DNA from: an uncultured Verrucomicrobia subdivision 3 bacterium | GTDB lineage: Bacteria; Verrucomicrobiota; Verrucomicrobiia; Limisphaerales; UBA8199 | Assembly (NCBI GenBank): GCA_903913865.1 | Contig: CAIWMU010000180.1 | Coordinates: 1 to 32,173 of the forward strand | Direction of reading: 5' to 3' | DNA: 32,173 nucleotides | Shown: positions 1 to 11,500 of the stretch, piece after piece | Layout of the letters: each line of letters begins with the position of its first letter | How positions within the stretch are numbered: the first letter of the stretch is position 1 | Made by a program: the position numbers and the translations under genes | Notes under the pieces: generated by a model | Seen by the model: the letters and a program-made list of their open reading frames with translations, nothing else | The model's database searches: none | What the model was told of the DNA's origin: nothing

Positions 1-109
1 GTTCGCCCAACGTCCAACCCATCAGCCACGCTTTGCAACGTCATCATTCCCCGGCCCCCATTCCTTAAAGGCTCTTCTCCATTTTTCACACATCAACCAC
101 ACCAGCCAA

Positions 110-2470
110 TTGAAAATCACCAGAAGATTCCGGAAGAACCTTTTTTACGTGCCCGGTCAGTCGAACCTCACGGTTCAGCGAATCATCACAAGCGGTAAGG
201 ACTATCTGCTCAGCACGCCAATCACAACCTCCTTCTCCTCCGCCATTCAGCGTGTCTATTTCGTGGACGAGGGGACCAATGGTTTTGCCGTGATCCAGTT
301 TGGGGATGGTGTCGTGGGCGTGCGACCGGCGGGCACAAATGACGAACTGCAGGTGGGGTTTTCCATCGGCGGAGGGGCGTCCGGCGATGTGGTGGATGGG
401 GTGGTCCCCTTGGGATTTGGCAGGTTCGCCCTGCTTTCGGGGTCTTCGAGTTCACACCCTTCCAGCCAGGCCAGGATTTTCACCCAGTCCGGCAACGATT
501 ATATCCTGACCAGCAGCAGTGCCCTCCCTGCTGTCACGTCCGTCGCCACGCGCGGAAATGTCTGGCTGTTCCAGATCGAGCCCTTCCTCAGCACCGCCTC
601 CAGCCTCGTCGCCACATTGAGTGCGCCGGCGTGGAGCAGCGCGATCAGCGGTTTCCCTGGAACGATGGCCGTGCGGGTTGAGGCCGACGGTGGCAGCACC
701 ATCGGTTTGGGCAATCCGGGCACAAACAACTTCGGCCCTCCGCCAGCTGGGACGGTTTACGTCTTGGCCAACCAATATCGCGAAGACGTTTCATTTTTCA
801 GCTACAGCCCGGCCCGGGCGCCCGAATCGAGCGTCGTGACGATTTCCCCGCCGTCAGGTTCCTATGCGGGTCCCATCCAGATTTCCTTCTCCCGCCTGAA
901 CGCGGCGGATGTCGTGCATTACCGGGCGACCCCTACCGGTGCCTGGCAGCTCTACGCTGCGCCATTCCCCCTGACCAACGACGCGACGATTCAATTTTAC
1001 GGCCAGACTGCCGGCGGAGTGCCCGGGCGCACTCAGGGTGCCACATACGCATTGGGCAACATCACCGTCCCGGCTGAGCCGATCGTAACGGTGCCGGGCA
1101 GCCCCACGAATCCGCCCGCCGTGGATCCGACCATTCCACATATTTCCACCGGTGGCACGGTGTTTTATGGCCGCCGTGGCAACAACACCGCCCCGTCGAT
1201 CTGGGCGATCGATCTGGATGGCACTCGGGAAACCTTCATCACAAGCGGCCGCGAGCCGAGAGTGTCACCTGATGGACGATGGCTTGCGTTTTGGCGGGAG
1301 AATGATCCGCTCACCAACCAATTTAGCCTTTGGCTTCGCGATCTTCCAGCCGGTCAGGAGAGACGCTGGACCACTCGCAACAATCGTTTTGTTGGTTACG
1401 ACTGGCAGCCCGATGGCACAAATCTGATATTTGCCGTGGACGGTTTGTTCTGGGAGATTGGTTTGTCCACACCGCCAGTGGTGTTTCCGTTGGGCCTCGA
1501 CGCCCGGCAGGGCGCGCCCGCTGTCAATTCAGTCGATGGTAGCGTGGCCCTGCAAGTCATCTATCCCGGGAGCACCGGCCTCTACCTCGCAACATCCGAT
1601 CTGGCCACGCGCCAGAATCTCCACCTCAATATTCCGAGTCCCCGCTGGCCCGCCTGGTCGCCGGATGGCACACGCCTCGTCGTCGCCGACGATCCGAATA
1701 TCAGCCCATTGCTGGATGCCGGCCGGAATTTGTGGGTGGTCTCACTTGTCGGACAAACCAACATTTATCAAATCACCGCACTGTCCGGCAGCACTAACGG
1801 TTTTCCCAACGGAGCGGTTTGGACGCCGGGTGGCGACAAACTGGTGACGGCGGGCCGCATAGGTGGCGTGAACGGGCTCTGGGTCATTCCCGTTTCGAGC
1901 GATGGTTCGGCCTGTCATTGTCAACCCAGGTTGCTGCCAACTTCGCCCGGTGCTCCGATTGATTTTGCCGGTTCCGTGCGGGTTGCCCCCAATCCGCCGA
2001 GCGTCAACTACGCCAATCTGGGTCTGTTCATCCGACTCGATCCGGCCTTGCTCGTCGTTTATTGGAGCACTAATTATGACAGATTTTCGTTGGAAGCGGC
2101 CACCGAACTGCCTACGGGGCTCGCGTGGTCCCCTGTGGCTGGGCCTTATTTCCGCGTCGGCCCCAATTTCGAATACAGGGAGTCGCGCACAGATCTGGCA
2201 GCGCGGAAATTTTTCAGGCTGCACTATCCCGGCATAATCGTGCTCACCCCGCCGGGACCGGCGATGGGTTTGCATCTTGAGGGGAATGCCGCTGTCCTGA
2301 CCTGGCCGCTTAATTACGTCGGTTACTCTGTCGAGGCCACCACGAATCGTTCCCCACCCGTCTTGTGGATACCGCTCAAGGGCGGTGTTGTAAGCACGAA
2401 CGGGATGTTTGAGTATCGCCGCGCACTCCCGGGACCCGCTCAGGAATTCTACCGCCTGCGTGCACCATAG
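110..2470 (+). CDS. beta-propeller (PD40-like) surface protein, 5' end uncertain
   Basis: Large beta-rich protein of unknown specific function, probably exported. Residues about 240-310 resemble a chitobiase C-terminal-like beta-sandwich (ISPPSGSYAGPIQIS...). Residues about 350-600 carry TolB/PD40-type propeller repeats (REPRVSPDGRWLAFW, PRWPAWSPDGTRLVV, PNGAVWTPGGDKLV). The last 150 residues hold two tandem copies of the tail module found on other exported proteins here, ending KFFRL and EFYRLRAP. The start is a problem. The listed TTG has no Shine-Dalgarno and no signal peptide follows it, yet the frame stays open to the left edge, and the upstream residues look non-coding. The gene may be 5'-truncated, frameshifted near its start, or begin outside the window. 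Its stop lies 34 bp from the stop of the converging sensor gene. Real coding from about residue 12 onward is likely; function is inferred from repeats only. Confidence 0.72.
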   Translation: MKITRRFRKNLFYVPGQSNLTVQRIITSGKDYLLSTPITTSFSSAIQRVYFVDEGTNGFAVIQFGDGVVGVRPAGTNDELQVGFSIGGGASGDVVDGVVPLGFGRFALLSGSSSSHPSSQARIFTQSGNDYILTSSSALPAVTSVATRGNVWLFQIEPFLSTASSLVATLSAPAWSSAISGFPGTMAVRVEADGGSTIGLGNPGTNNFGPPPAGTVYVLANQYREDVSFFSYSPARAPESSVVTISPPSGSYAGPIQISFSRLNAADVVHYRATPTGAWQLYAAPFPLTNDATIQFYGQTAGGVPGRTQGATYALGNITVPAEPIVTVPGSPTNPPAVDPTIPHISTGGTVFYGRRGNNTAPSIWAIDLDGTRETFITSGREPRVSPDGRWLAFWRENDPLTNQFSLWLRDLPAGQERRWTTRNNRFVGYDWQPDGTNLIFAVDGLFWEIGLSTPPVVFPLGLDARQGAPAVNSVDGSVALQVIYPGSTGLYLATSDLATRQNLHLNIPSPRWPAWSPDGTRLVVADDPNISPLLDAGRNLWVVSLVGQTNIYQITALSGSTNGFPNGAVWTPGGDKLVTAGRIGGVNGLWVIPVSSDGSACHCQPRLLPTSPGAPIDFAGSVRVAPNPPSVNYANLGLFIRLDPALLVVYWSTNYDRFSLEAATELPTGLAWSPVAGPYFRVGPNFEYRESRTDLAARKFFRLHYPGIIVLTPPGPAMGLHLEGNAAVLTWPLNYVGYSVEATTNRSPPVLWIPLKGGVVSTNGMFEYRRALPGPAQEFYRLRAP

Positions 2471-2504
2471 TTGGTTCCAGTCAGTATCCTCTTCCTTGCA
2501 GATC

Positions 2505-4616
2505 TCAGTCCGGCATGGTTTGCCCGATTTCTGTCTCCACGATCAGGAATGCCTGGGGCAGGCCGCCCTGACTCTTCAGCAGGCGCCAACTGCTCTGGAC
2601 CTCCACCTTTACACCCGCCCGGGTCAATTTTTCAAGGCGCCTGTTGCAAAGTCCCGTGCGCAGTGTCTGCTCAAGGCAGGCCCGCATCTGCCCGGTTTCC
2701 TTCTCCGAGAGCAACCGGATGAACTCCTGACCGATCGTCTCTTCCGGGCTCCGCCCGAACAGCCGGTGGGCGCCCCCGTTCCATGAGAGAATTCGCCCCG
2801 ACAAATCAAGCACGACAATCGCATCGTGAGCCAGGTCCAGAGACTCCGCCTGCATCCGGATCCGATCCTCCGCCTGCTTGTGCTCAGTGATGTCTCGCAG
2901 GTAGGTCAAAAAGCGCTCCGGTTGATTCCGGTCATCCGTGACCAGCGAAACGCTGGCATCCAGCCAGAGCTGCCTGCCATTGCGCGCCACAAACCGCTTC
3001 TCGGTGCTGAAGGATTTGATGTCGCTTACCAGGATCCGCTGGTATTGCCACCAGTCGCACTCTGCATCATCCGGATGAAGCACATCCTGGATCCTGAGTG
3101 CCAGCAGTTCAGCCTCCTCATAGCCCAGCAGCCTGCACAGCAGCGGGGGGACCTTGAGCCATCGCCCGTCCAAACCAATCTGCGTCACCATCATGTGGGA
3201 GAACAATTCCGCCCGGGCCAGGTTGGCCCGACTCTCGCGAAGGGCCGATTCAACGAGTTTTCGGGTTGTGATGTCCTCCACCACCCCCGCAACACGCGAC
3301 GGGCGTCCATCCTGGTCCCTCACGACGATCCGACCCCGGTCACGAACCCACTTCCACGCTCCCGACTTCGCACGCAACCGGTGCTCCGACTCATAGATCA
3401 ACGTGCGCCCCTCGACATGGGCCATCAACCGCTCAAGGGTTGAGGGAAGATCGTCCGGATGAAGGTGCTGCTTGAAAAAGTCCACCGAGGGTTGCACCTC
3501 CTCGGGTGAGTAATCGAGCATGGCGGCCCACAACTCGCTGTAGGCGACATCCCCCGTCTGCGGATACCAGTCCCAACTCCCCAACCCTCCCCCCTGCAGC
3601 ACGAATTCAAGCCTCTGCTGGCTATCGCGCAGCATTCCCTCGGCCTTTTTGTGCTGGAGTGCAATCCCAACGCTGGCACCCAATCCCTCAAAAAACTGGA
3701 TCATTCCCGGGGTGAACCGGTTGGTGCGCTGGTCGTTGAGCTGCAGCAACCCAATTATTTCCGTGGCGTTCCGCAAAGGGATCAGCGCCACGGACTCATA
3801 GCCCTCCCTATGGCACCGATTCCGGGTGCGACCGTTGCGGTCCTTCTCTGTTGTGCCTGCCAGAAGTTTCGTGGTGCTGTTGGTCCAAAAACTGCCTCCA
3901 TCAGTGAAGAACGGCAAAACAGTGTTCGTCCGTCCGCGAAGAATGTTGCCGCACATGCATTCGAGAACCGGATCCCCAACGTCATCCCGCAAAACCTCTC
4001 CCGTCCTGTCCTTGGCACACAAAAAACGCTCTGCGCAGATAAAGGCCTCGGAAAAGCCAATGGTCTGGTAATAGGGGAAGTCATCTCCGTCCCGCAGGCG
4101 GATGCCGACAGCATCAAAGTCGATGGCCCGTTTGACTAAGCGTAGAAACTCTAGAATGGTTTCCTCCAGATTCTGCTGCCTGTTGAGCATCTCGAGAGTC
4201 TGCCGCGCAAGACGCTCTCTAATCTCGGTCCGGTGGCATTCAAAGGCATACAACAGCACCCTCATGAGGACACTCCCGGTGATTTCCCCCTTGAGCAGCC
4301 ATTGGTGCGCCCCCTCGCGCATCGCGACAACCGCCTGCTCGTCCTGACCGGGGCCGATCAGAATGATGAGCGCCACCCCCGGGGCAGCTTTCCGCAACTC
4401 ACGAAAGGTTGTCAAACTTTCCCCGCCCCCCAACCCCATGTCCAGCACCACAACATCGATCCTCTTGTCCTTCAACCGCTCGAGGGCATCCTCCAGATGT
4501 GTTGCCGTTTGGACCGAAAACTTCACCAACCCGACTTTGGAAAGCACATCCTGAATGATGCCAGACTCAACGACATCACACTCCACCACCAGAATCGAAA
4601 GTTGCTCCGGGATCAT
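2505..4616 (-). CDS. REC-GAF-PAS-PAS-PAS sensor protein lacking a kinase domain
   Basis: Cytoplasmic signalling protein of 703 residues. Order: receiver (1-125), GAF (about 150-330), then three PAS domains (about 330-455, 475-580, 590-700), the first two ending in EDITTRK/RDITEHK signatures. The receiver keeps phospho-acceptor Asp59 (VVVLDM) and Lys109 (LLKGE), but the switch Thr/Ser is Ile87 and the acidic pocket reads VECD. The GAF has conserved-looking cysteines (LECMCGN and, later, NRCHREGYES) and a PFFTDGGSFWTNST stretch. No H-box, HATPase or output domain follows: the protein stops 11 residues after the last PAS strand, 34 bp from the converging neighbour. ATG 4616 is chosen because the receiver begins at once; a GTG at 4700 would add 28 residues with no Shine-Dalgarno. 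It may be a truncated hybrid kinase or a genuine sensor subunit. Confidence 0.85.
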   Translation of the reverse strand: MIPEQLSILVVECDVVESGIIQDVLSKVGLVKFSVQTATHLEDALERLKDKRIDVVVLDMGLGGGESLTTFRELRKAAPGVALIILIGPGQDEQAVVAMREGAHQWLLKGEITGSVLMRVLLYAFECHRTEIRERLARQTLEMLNRQQNLEETILEFLRLVKRAIDFDAVGIRLRDGDDFPYYQTIGFSEAFICAERFLCAKDRTGEVLRDDVGDPVLECMCGNILRGRTNTVLPFFTDGGSFWTNSTTKLLAGTTEKDRNGRTRNRCHREGYESVALIPLRNATEIIGLLQLNDQRTNRFTPGMIQFFEGLGASVGIALQHKKAEGMLRDSQQRLEFVLQGGGLGSWDWYPQTGDVAYSELWAAMLDYSPEEVQPSVDFFKQHLHPDDLPSTLERLMAHVEGRTLIYESEHRLRAKSGAWKWVRDRGRIVVRDQDGRPSRVAGVVEDITTRKLVESALRESRANLARAELFSHMMVTQIGLDGRWLKVPPLLCRLLGYEEAELLALRIQDVLHPDDAECDWWQYQRILVSDIKSFSTEKRFVARNGRQLWLDASVSLVTDDRNQPERFLTYLRDITEHKQAEDRIRMQAESLDLAHDAIVVLDLSGRILSWNGGAHRLFGRSPEETIGQEFIRLLSEKETGQMRACLEQTLRTGLCNRRLEKLTRAGVKVEVQSSWRLLKSQGGLPQAFLIVETEIGQTMPD

Positions 4617-5531
4617 AAAGATGGCGCAATCTGTGTTGAGCAACAGGCTCCCCCCATACGCTCGAATTGAAACAAAACCATTTGGGAAAGACGCTGGCAC
4701 CTGCGTGAAGTCGAGTAAAACGATGGACTTTCCATCATAGCTTGCTGTGACGGATTACTGACCCCATCCCCTCGATTACCTCCAACTGAAGGCTCCATAT
4801 TTGACATAACTAGACTTCTCTTCACAACGCTGCAAGACTTTTTTTACCCCCCCAGCAGCCCCCTGCCAACTTTCAAAAACCTGCTGTCGGCCACCATCCT
4901 GATCTGTGGTCGGTCTTCCAAAACTCCGGAGAGCTTTCACGTTTCGACCATTAATGCCCACTTCCCAACATACCACACAGGGCCCGGGTTTGAAGCCCCC
5001 ACGTATGCAAATCGCTGCTGAGCGACGAGGCCAATTCCCCCAACCGGTATGTGGGGGATGGGCATCCGCCGGTCACACGTGAAAATCTTCGTAAAAAAAT
5101 TTCCGCTAAAGTAATCCGAAAACCGGCCGATAACTCACCGTTAGGCCGGAAAGGCCGAACGTTCGGAGCAAGCACCACGCAGGTGCGCTGGGTGTGTGTC
5201 GAATCCACCCCACCGCCAGCACGGTGTGATGTGCTGCAAAAGGCGCAACTTGCTTCGGATACGGGGGCAGCCCCGCCAACGGGCTTCCGCATGATGCGAA
5301 ACCGCCCCCGGATGAAACCGTGCGCATGGATGCGATGATCTCCGCCCTTCAACAAATCGGCGTGCCACAGTCTGTCCCCACATCACAATGGGGCGAGGAC
5401 CGGCATTGCCCGGGTCTGTATCACCCCCTTGCCGGGCGGCCAACCCCGATGCTACGAATCCCGATTTCCCGCCAGGGTCGTCACCTCCCCGGTCCCCCCC
5501 CTCGCCCCACCACCCTGTTTGATCTCCACTT
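4617..5531. other. long intergenic region, no convincing gene
   Basis: About 900 bp between divergent genes (sensor on minus, giant protease on plus), so it should hold both promoters. Small open frames here have no recognisable domain and no good ribosome site. Visible structure: a perfect 12-bp palindrome CCGAACGTTCGG at 5155-5166; CCCCCAC at 4996-5002 facing GTGGGGG at 5051-5057, enclosing a small TCGCT/AGCGA hairpin; and an A/T-rich stretch near 5085-5115 that is the best place for a promoter. No known riboswitch core was recognised. Confidence 0.5.
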
Positions 5532-8500
5532 ATGAACCACTGGATCAGAACCATCGTGCTTCTCTGCCTCCACGTTGCCATTTGCAACGGGCAGCTGCTT
5601 CAACCGGCCAGCGTTGAGATATCGAACAAGACGTACCAGGTCGTTTACCTCACCAGGGGCGGCTTTGGCAAACCGGCCACCGCCCTCCTCCAGACAGCCG
5701 AGGGGAGTCAGGGAACCGCCCTGTTCCTTTTCCGCACAAACGCCACATCGGCAACACTTTCAATGAAAACAGGCGAGGGCTATCTGCTGACCCTCACCCC
5801 CACCAGCACAAACCTCTCAAGAATCCCCAAACTACCCGCGGGCGGGATTGATGCCATCACCAATGCCCCGCCCAGAATTGGAAAGCTGGATCTTGGCGCG
5901 GGCAGTCTGGTGGTGGCCGATGCCGCGAACCCCATCTCCATCGACGTGCTGGTCCTCTACACCGCCAGTGCGGCAGCCAGGGTCGGGGGGGATGCCGCCA
6001 TCATCACCCTCGCCAATCAGGCGGCGGCGGAGGCCAATCAGGCGTTTCTGGACAGCCAGGTCTATGTCACAGTCAACCTCGTGGGAATCGTCCCGGTCAA
6101 TCCCGCCTACACGGAATCCGGCTCCCTCGCCACCGAGCTGGGGCGTGTCGCCTTTTCCGGGGATGGTTACATGGAGGAGGCCCAGACATTGCGCAACCAA
6201 TACGGGGCCGACATGGTATCCCTTTTTTGCAACGCCCGCGACCCCTACTATGCAGGCATCGGCTACCTGCTCCCTGCCGGAAGCGACCTCGCCTACACGG
6301 CCATCGAGGTGGCCTACATCGTCGGCCACTACGTCTTCGCCCACGAACTGGGACACAACCTCGGATGCCACCATGACCGCGCCAATGCCACCAGCCCCGG
6401 TTTCTACCCCTACTCCTACGGCTACAACTTCCTCGCCAACAACGTCCGCTGGGGCACGGTGATGTCCTATCCGGGTGTCCGGCTCGGCTATTTCTCCAAC
6501 CCGAACGTCAGCTTCCTGGGTGTCCCGGTGGGCACGGCCAACGAAAACAACGCCCTGGGCATCAACCAGCGGGCGGCCGCCATCGCCGCGTTGCGCTCGC
6601 CACCCACCGCCACCCTCACGCTCACCAAAAACGGAACCGGCTCGATTTTGCTGGGCGGGACAAATGTCTCCGGCTCCGTCACGGTTCCCCGGGGATCCGT
6701 CCTCAACCTGAGTGCCCAGGGCAATTTCCTCGCCTGGTCCGGAACTCAAACGAGCCTCTCCACCAGCATCCAGGTGGTCATGACCAACAACACCGCCCTG
6801 ATGGCAAATTTCCAGGATGGAACCACCCCTCTGGCCCCGTTCATCGCAAAACAGCCTCTCTCACAAAACCTCCTCCTGGGAACAACTCTGACCCTCTCGG
6901 TCACCGGTTATGGAATTCCAGCACCCAAATTCTCCTGGTATAAGGATGAGCTTCCGCTGGGTGTCAGCACCTCCACCCTGACGATCCCCGAGGCCGATTT
7001 CGACACCGAGGGACTCTATTACTGCATCGTGAGCAACTCCGCCGGGGTGGTTCAATCCTCGACCGCCCTCGTCAATGTCGGCAATGCCCCGTCCTTTGTG
7101 CAACAGCCGGTCTCGCAGATCGGCGAGGTTGGGGGCAATGCCCTGTTTTCAGTGGTTGTGGATACCCTGTGGGTGACCTACCAGTGGCATGCGAACGGGG
7201 TGCCGATCCCGGGGGCCACCAACCGGGAACTCCTTTTGACCGGCATCAAGTCGTCGGACATGACCTCCTACTTTGTGGATGTGACCATCGCAACCTGCAC
7301 ATCCCGCAGCGCCGAGGCCAGCCTCCTGCTCGCCACCCCACCGAACATCACTCAGCAGCCCCAGCGCTTCGGGCTTCCCAGGGGCCAGTCGGCAAACCTC
7401 ACAGTCGATGCCTCCGGCTTCATGCCCCTGCTCTATCAATGGCTGCAAAACGGGATCATCCTTCCCGGCGCGACGAATTCATTTCTCACCCTCGATAACA
7501 TCCAATCCGCAGAAGCGGGCTCCTACCAGGTCCAGATCTCGAACCCGCAGGGAATCACCACCAGCACGAATGCCTCTGTGAGCGTGTATGACGCCCTGGC
7601 CATCACCCTCCAGCCCACCAACACCACGGCAGCCAAAGGCTCCACACCCATCTTCTATGTCGCTGCAACCGGAACCGCCCCCGTGACATACCAGTGGTTC
7701 AGGAACGGTGTTTCCCTCACTAACCAGGTTTACAGCTCCTGCCGCCTGCAAAATGTCCAACTCACAAATGCAGGAACCTATCATGTGGTCATCAACAACC
7801 CGGCCGGAACCCTGAACAGCACCCCCGCAACCTTGACGGTGCTCGATCCGCCGGTCATCCCCCAGCAACCCCAGAATCTGGCGGCAGATCTCGGAGCCGC
7901 CGCGACCTTCACGGTCTCTGCCACAGGCCGGACCCCCATGTCGTATCAATGGTCCCATAACTCAGCATTGATTCCAGGAGCCACAGGCAGCAGTCTCTCA
8001 ATCCCTGCGACAGCCCCCGACGATGCCGGACGCTATCAGGTGGTGGTCGAAAATCCCGATGGCAGTGTCACATCCTCTGCCGCAACCCTTTCGGTGAACA
8101 TGCCCCCTGCCATCAGTTCCCAACCCCGGAACAACACCGGCACAGCAGGGGGCAACGCATCCTTTTACGTCACAGCCACCGGTGTGGCGCCGCTCTCCTA
8201 TTACTGGACCTTCAACGGTTCCCGGGTGGGCGGGAATGCCGCTGACCTGACGCTGGGCAACCTCCAGACCAATCAGGCCGGATCCTACTCCGTCACGGTC
8301 AGCAACCGGCTGGGCACTTGCTCCAGCACCGTCGCCTCACTGATCGTCAAGGATCCCCCGCGCATCACCGCCCCCGCCACAATGTCGGTGGACGAGGGGA
8401 AGGTCCTCACCCTGGCCCCCGGATTCCAGGGAAGGGCGCCCATGACGTATGTCTGGTCAAAGAACGGGACGACCCTCGCAGGCCAGACATCCGCGATTCT

Positions 8501-11500
8501 CGTGATCAGCAATTTTCAATCCTCCCTGGATGGAGACTATGCCGTCACCGCCTCGAATCCGGACGGAAGCGCCACATCGGACGGGACCGCCATTACGACC
8601 TATCTGCTCCCCAGGCTTGTGTCCGCCCCGACGGACAGAAGCATCCCCTTTGGAACCACCGCTGCTTTCACGGCATCCACCCTTGGCGGCGCACCCCTCT
8701 CCCACCAGTGGAGGTTCGAGGGTGTCACGCTCCCGGGAGCCACCAACGCTTCCCTCTCCATACCGCTTGCGACCCTCACCAACGAGGGGACCTACGTGCT
8801 CACGGTGACAAACCGGATCGGATCCACCTCCTCCGTGCCGGTCCGCCTCTCGATTTCATTTCCGCCGCTCATCATCGTGCAGCCTGTGGCGTTGACCGTC
8901 ACACAGGGATTCTCCACAAACCTTTCCGTCACCGTCCAGGGGCGGGCCCCCATGACATACAGTTGGTCGCTGAACAACGCGCCCATCCCCGGCGCCACCA
9001 ATTCCACCCTCTCTCTCCCGGCGATTCAGACCTCCCATGCCGGTGATTACCGTGTGGTCGTGTCCAATGCGGACGGGACGGATGCAAGCCTGGCAGCCCG
9101 TCTGACCGTCATCATCCCGCCATCCATCACCACCCAGCCATCCGACAGCGTCGTGACCAAGGGCAACTCCGCCGTTCTCTCTGCGCTGGTCTCCAGCCTG
9201 ATCCCCTGCACTTACCAGTGGACCTTCAACGGGGCCCCACTCCCGGGGGCGACAAGCCAGAGCCTGACCCTGGCCGGCATCCAGCTCAACCAGGCGGGCC
9301 TCTACCAGTTGACGGCCATCAGCACCGCTGGAAGTGTGGCATCCCGGGCCGCGCGGATCACCGTGAAGGATCCGCCCTCCTTCATCCTCCAACCCGTCAA
9401 CACCACCGTCCGCCTCGGTGAGACATTGACTCTCTCCTCCAGCGCAACCAGCGAAGTGATACCCATCACCTACCAGTGGTACAAAGGCGGCAGCGCCATC
9501 CTGGGACAGACAGGCTCCAGCCTGGTCATCCCCGGCGTGGAGCCCACCATCGCGGGCACCTACACAGTCAAGGCCTCCAACTCCGATGGGACGGCGAGCA
9601 GCGGGGCGGTTTCCGTCTCTTTCCAAACCCAGCCACCCACCATCACCACGGACCTGCCTGCCACTCTCGCCATCGACCCGGATGCCGATCTCCAACTGAC
9701 CGTGGGGGTGACCGGCAGGGCACCGCTGACCTACAGTTGGACGTTCAAGGGGGCAGCACTGCCGGGCCAGACCGGCAGCACACTTTTGGTGCCGAATGTT
9801 CAGACCAATCACGCCGGGGCCTACCAGGTGACCGTTACAAACCCCGACGGCTCGGCAAGGAGCACAGCAACGGTGGTGACGGTTCTGGCCCTGCCCCCGA
9901 CCCTCACCCGGCAGCCGGCCAGTGCAACCGTTGTGCGGGGGGCCAGCGCCACCTACTCGGTGGGATGCCTCAACCCGATCGGAGTCTCATTCCAGTGGTA
10001 CAAGAATCATTCCCCCATCGCAGGTGCCACGAATAGCAGCCTCATTCTTCAGAACGTGGCGGACGCCGATGTCGCGAGTTACAATGTGGAGGTCGTCAAC
10101 GCCTATGGTTTGACGGCCAGTGCGGTTGCAGGTCTGACCCTCATCAACCCGCCAGTGATCACAACGGATGTGCAGGATGCCCTCGTGCTGCGGGGTGTTT
10201 CGACCGTGCTCTCCGTCGGTGTCCAAACCGGTGGCACCACCACCTGGCAGTGGATGTTGAACGGGGCCAACCTCAGCGGGGCAACCGTTGCAAACCTGAC
10301 CATCGTCGGTTCCACCAATGCGGAGGGTTCCTACCGGGTGCGCGTGGCCAACGAGGCCGGGTCTGTCACCTCAAGAACCGCCACGGTGACCCTGAAAATT
10401 CCCACAACCATCCTCACGCAGCCAGCCAGCCTGTCCATCAAGCCCGGTGAACAGGCCTCATTCAGTGTCGTCGCCACGGGACGGGGGACCCTCAGTTATC
10501 AATGGTCCTGGAATGGGACGCCTCTGCCGGGGGCAACCGGCGCTATGCTCTCCCTGGGTGCCGTCGAAACCTCCTCGGCGGGATCCTATGCGGTCTCCGT
10601 GACAGGCATGGATGGCTCGGCCGGCAGTCAGGCGGCCATCCTCACCATCGACAACCCTCCCGCCATCAGCGTGCAGCCCCAGGATGTGATGCTATTCCCC
10701 ACCAACCGCTCCGCGACCCTGACCGTCTCGGCCACGAGCAGCACGCCGTTGACATACCAGTGGCAGTTCGGAGGAACGAACCTCGCGGGTGCCACATCCA
10801 GCAAGCTTGCCATCCTGAACGCCACCGCACAACAGGAAGGCATGTATCAGGTGTCTGTTGAAAACGCCGTGGCCAAAGCGGTCAGCCGCCAGGCCTGGGT
10901 TCGTGTGTCCCAACCCCCGGTCATCTCCCTCCAGCCTGTGGGTGGAGTTGTCGCCATCGGAAGCTCATTCCTGCTCGCAACCGAGGTGACGGGCCGTCTT
11001 CCGCTCACCCTCCAATGGCAAAAACAGGGAGTCCCCATTCCGGGTGCGACAGGTTCAACCCTTGCAATCTCCAGCATCAAGTCCACCGACTTCGGAAGTT
11101 ACCAGCTTCTCGCCACCAACGTGGATGGCACAGCCACGAGCCTCACGGCCTCCCTTTCCCACGATCCCGCCGACCAGATCCCCCCGGCCATCCTCAGCCA
11201 GCCTGCAAATGTCACAGCCATTGCCGGATCGGGAGTGACCCTTTCCGTTGTCGCAGCAGGAACTGCCCCCCTCACCTGCCAGTGGAAGCGCAACGGCGTG
11301 AATCTTGCAGGTGCCACCGGGGCCAGCCTCAGCCTGGGCAGCCTCACATCCAGCCATCAGGGGGCCTACAGCGTCGGCATCACGAATGCCTATGGCGGAG
11401 TGCTCAGCGCCAGTGCCCAGCTTTCCATTCTCTACCCGCCCGGCATCACCTCCCAGCCGGTATCAATGACATCCACCCAGGGATGCACTCTGACACTCCG

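Noticed and set aside
4981-5170. Riboswitch upstream of the giant protease
   Set aside because: Some stems are possible, but no core of a known riboswitch class is recognisable and the region is 360 bp or more from the start codon.
4951-5355. 134-codon minus-strand and 95-codon plus-strand frames in the intergenic gap
   Set aside because: They overlap each other, lack ribosome sites and domains, and neither resembles a known small protein.
5832-6749. 305-codon minus-strand open frame opposite the protease catalytic domain
   Set aside because: It is antisense to the intact zinc-protease frame, is rich in G, V, R and D as expected from GC-rich shadow frames, and shows no domain.
8856-9812. 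318-codon minus-strand open frame within the Ig array
   Set aside because: A shadow of the repeat array; no domain, no ribosome site, and the opposite frame encodes clear Ig repeats.
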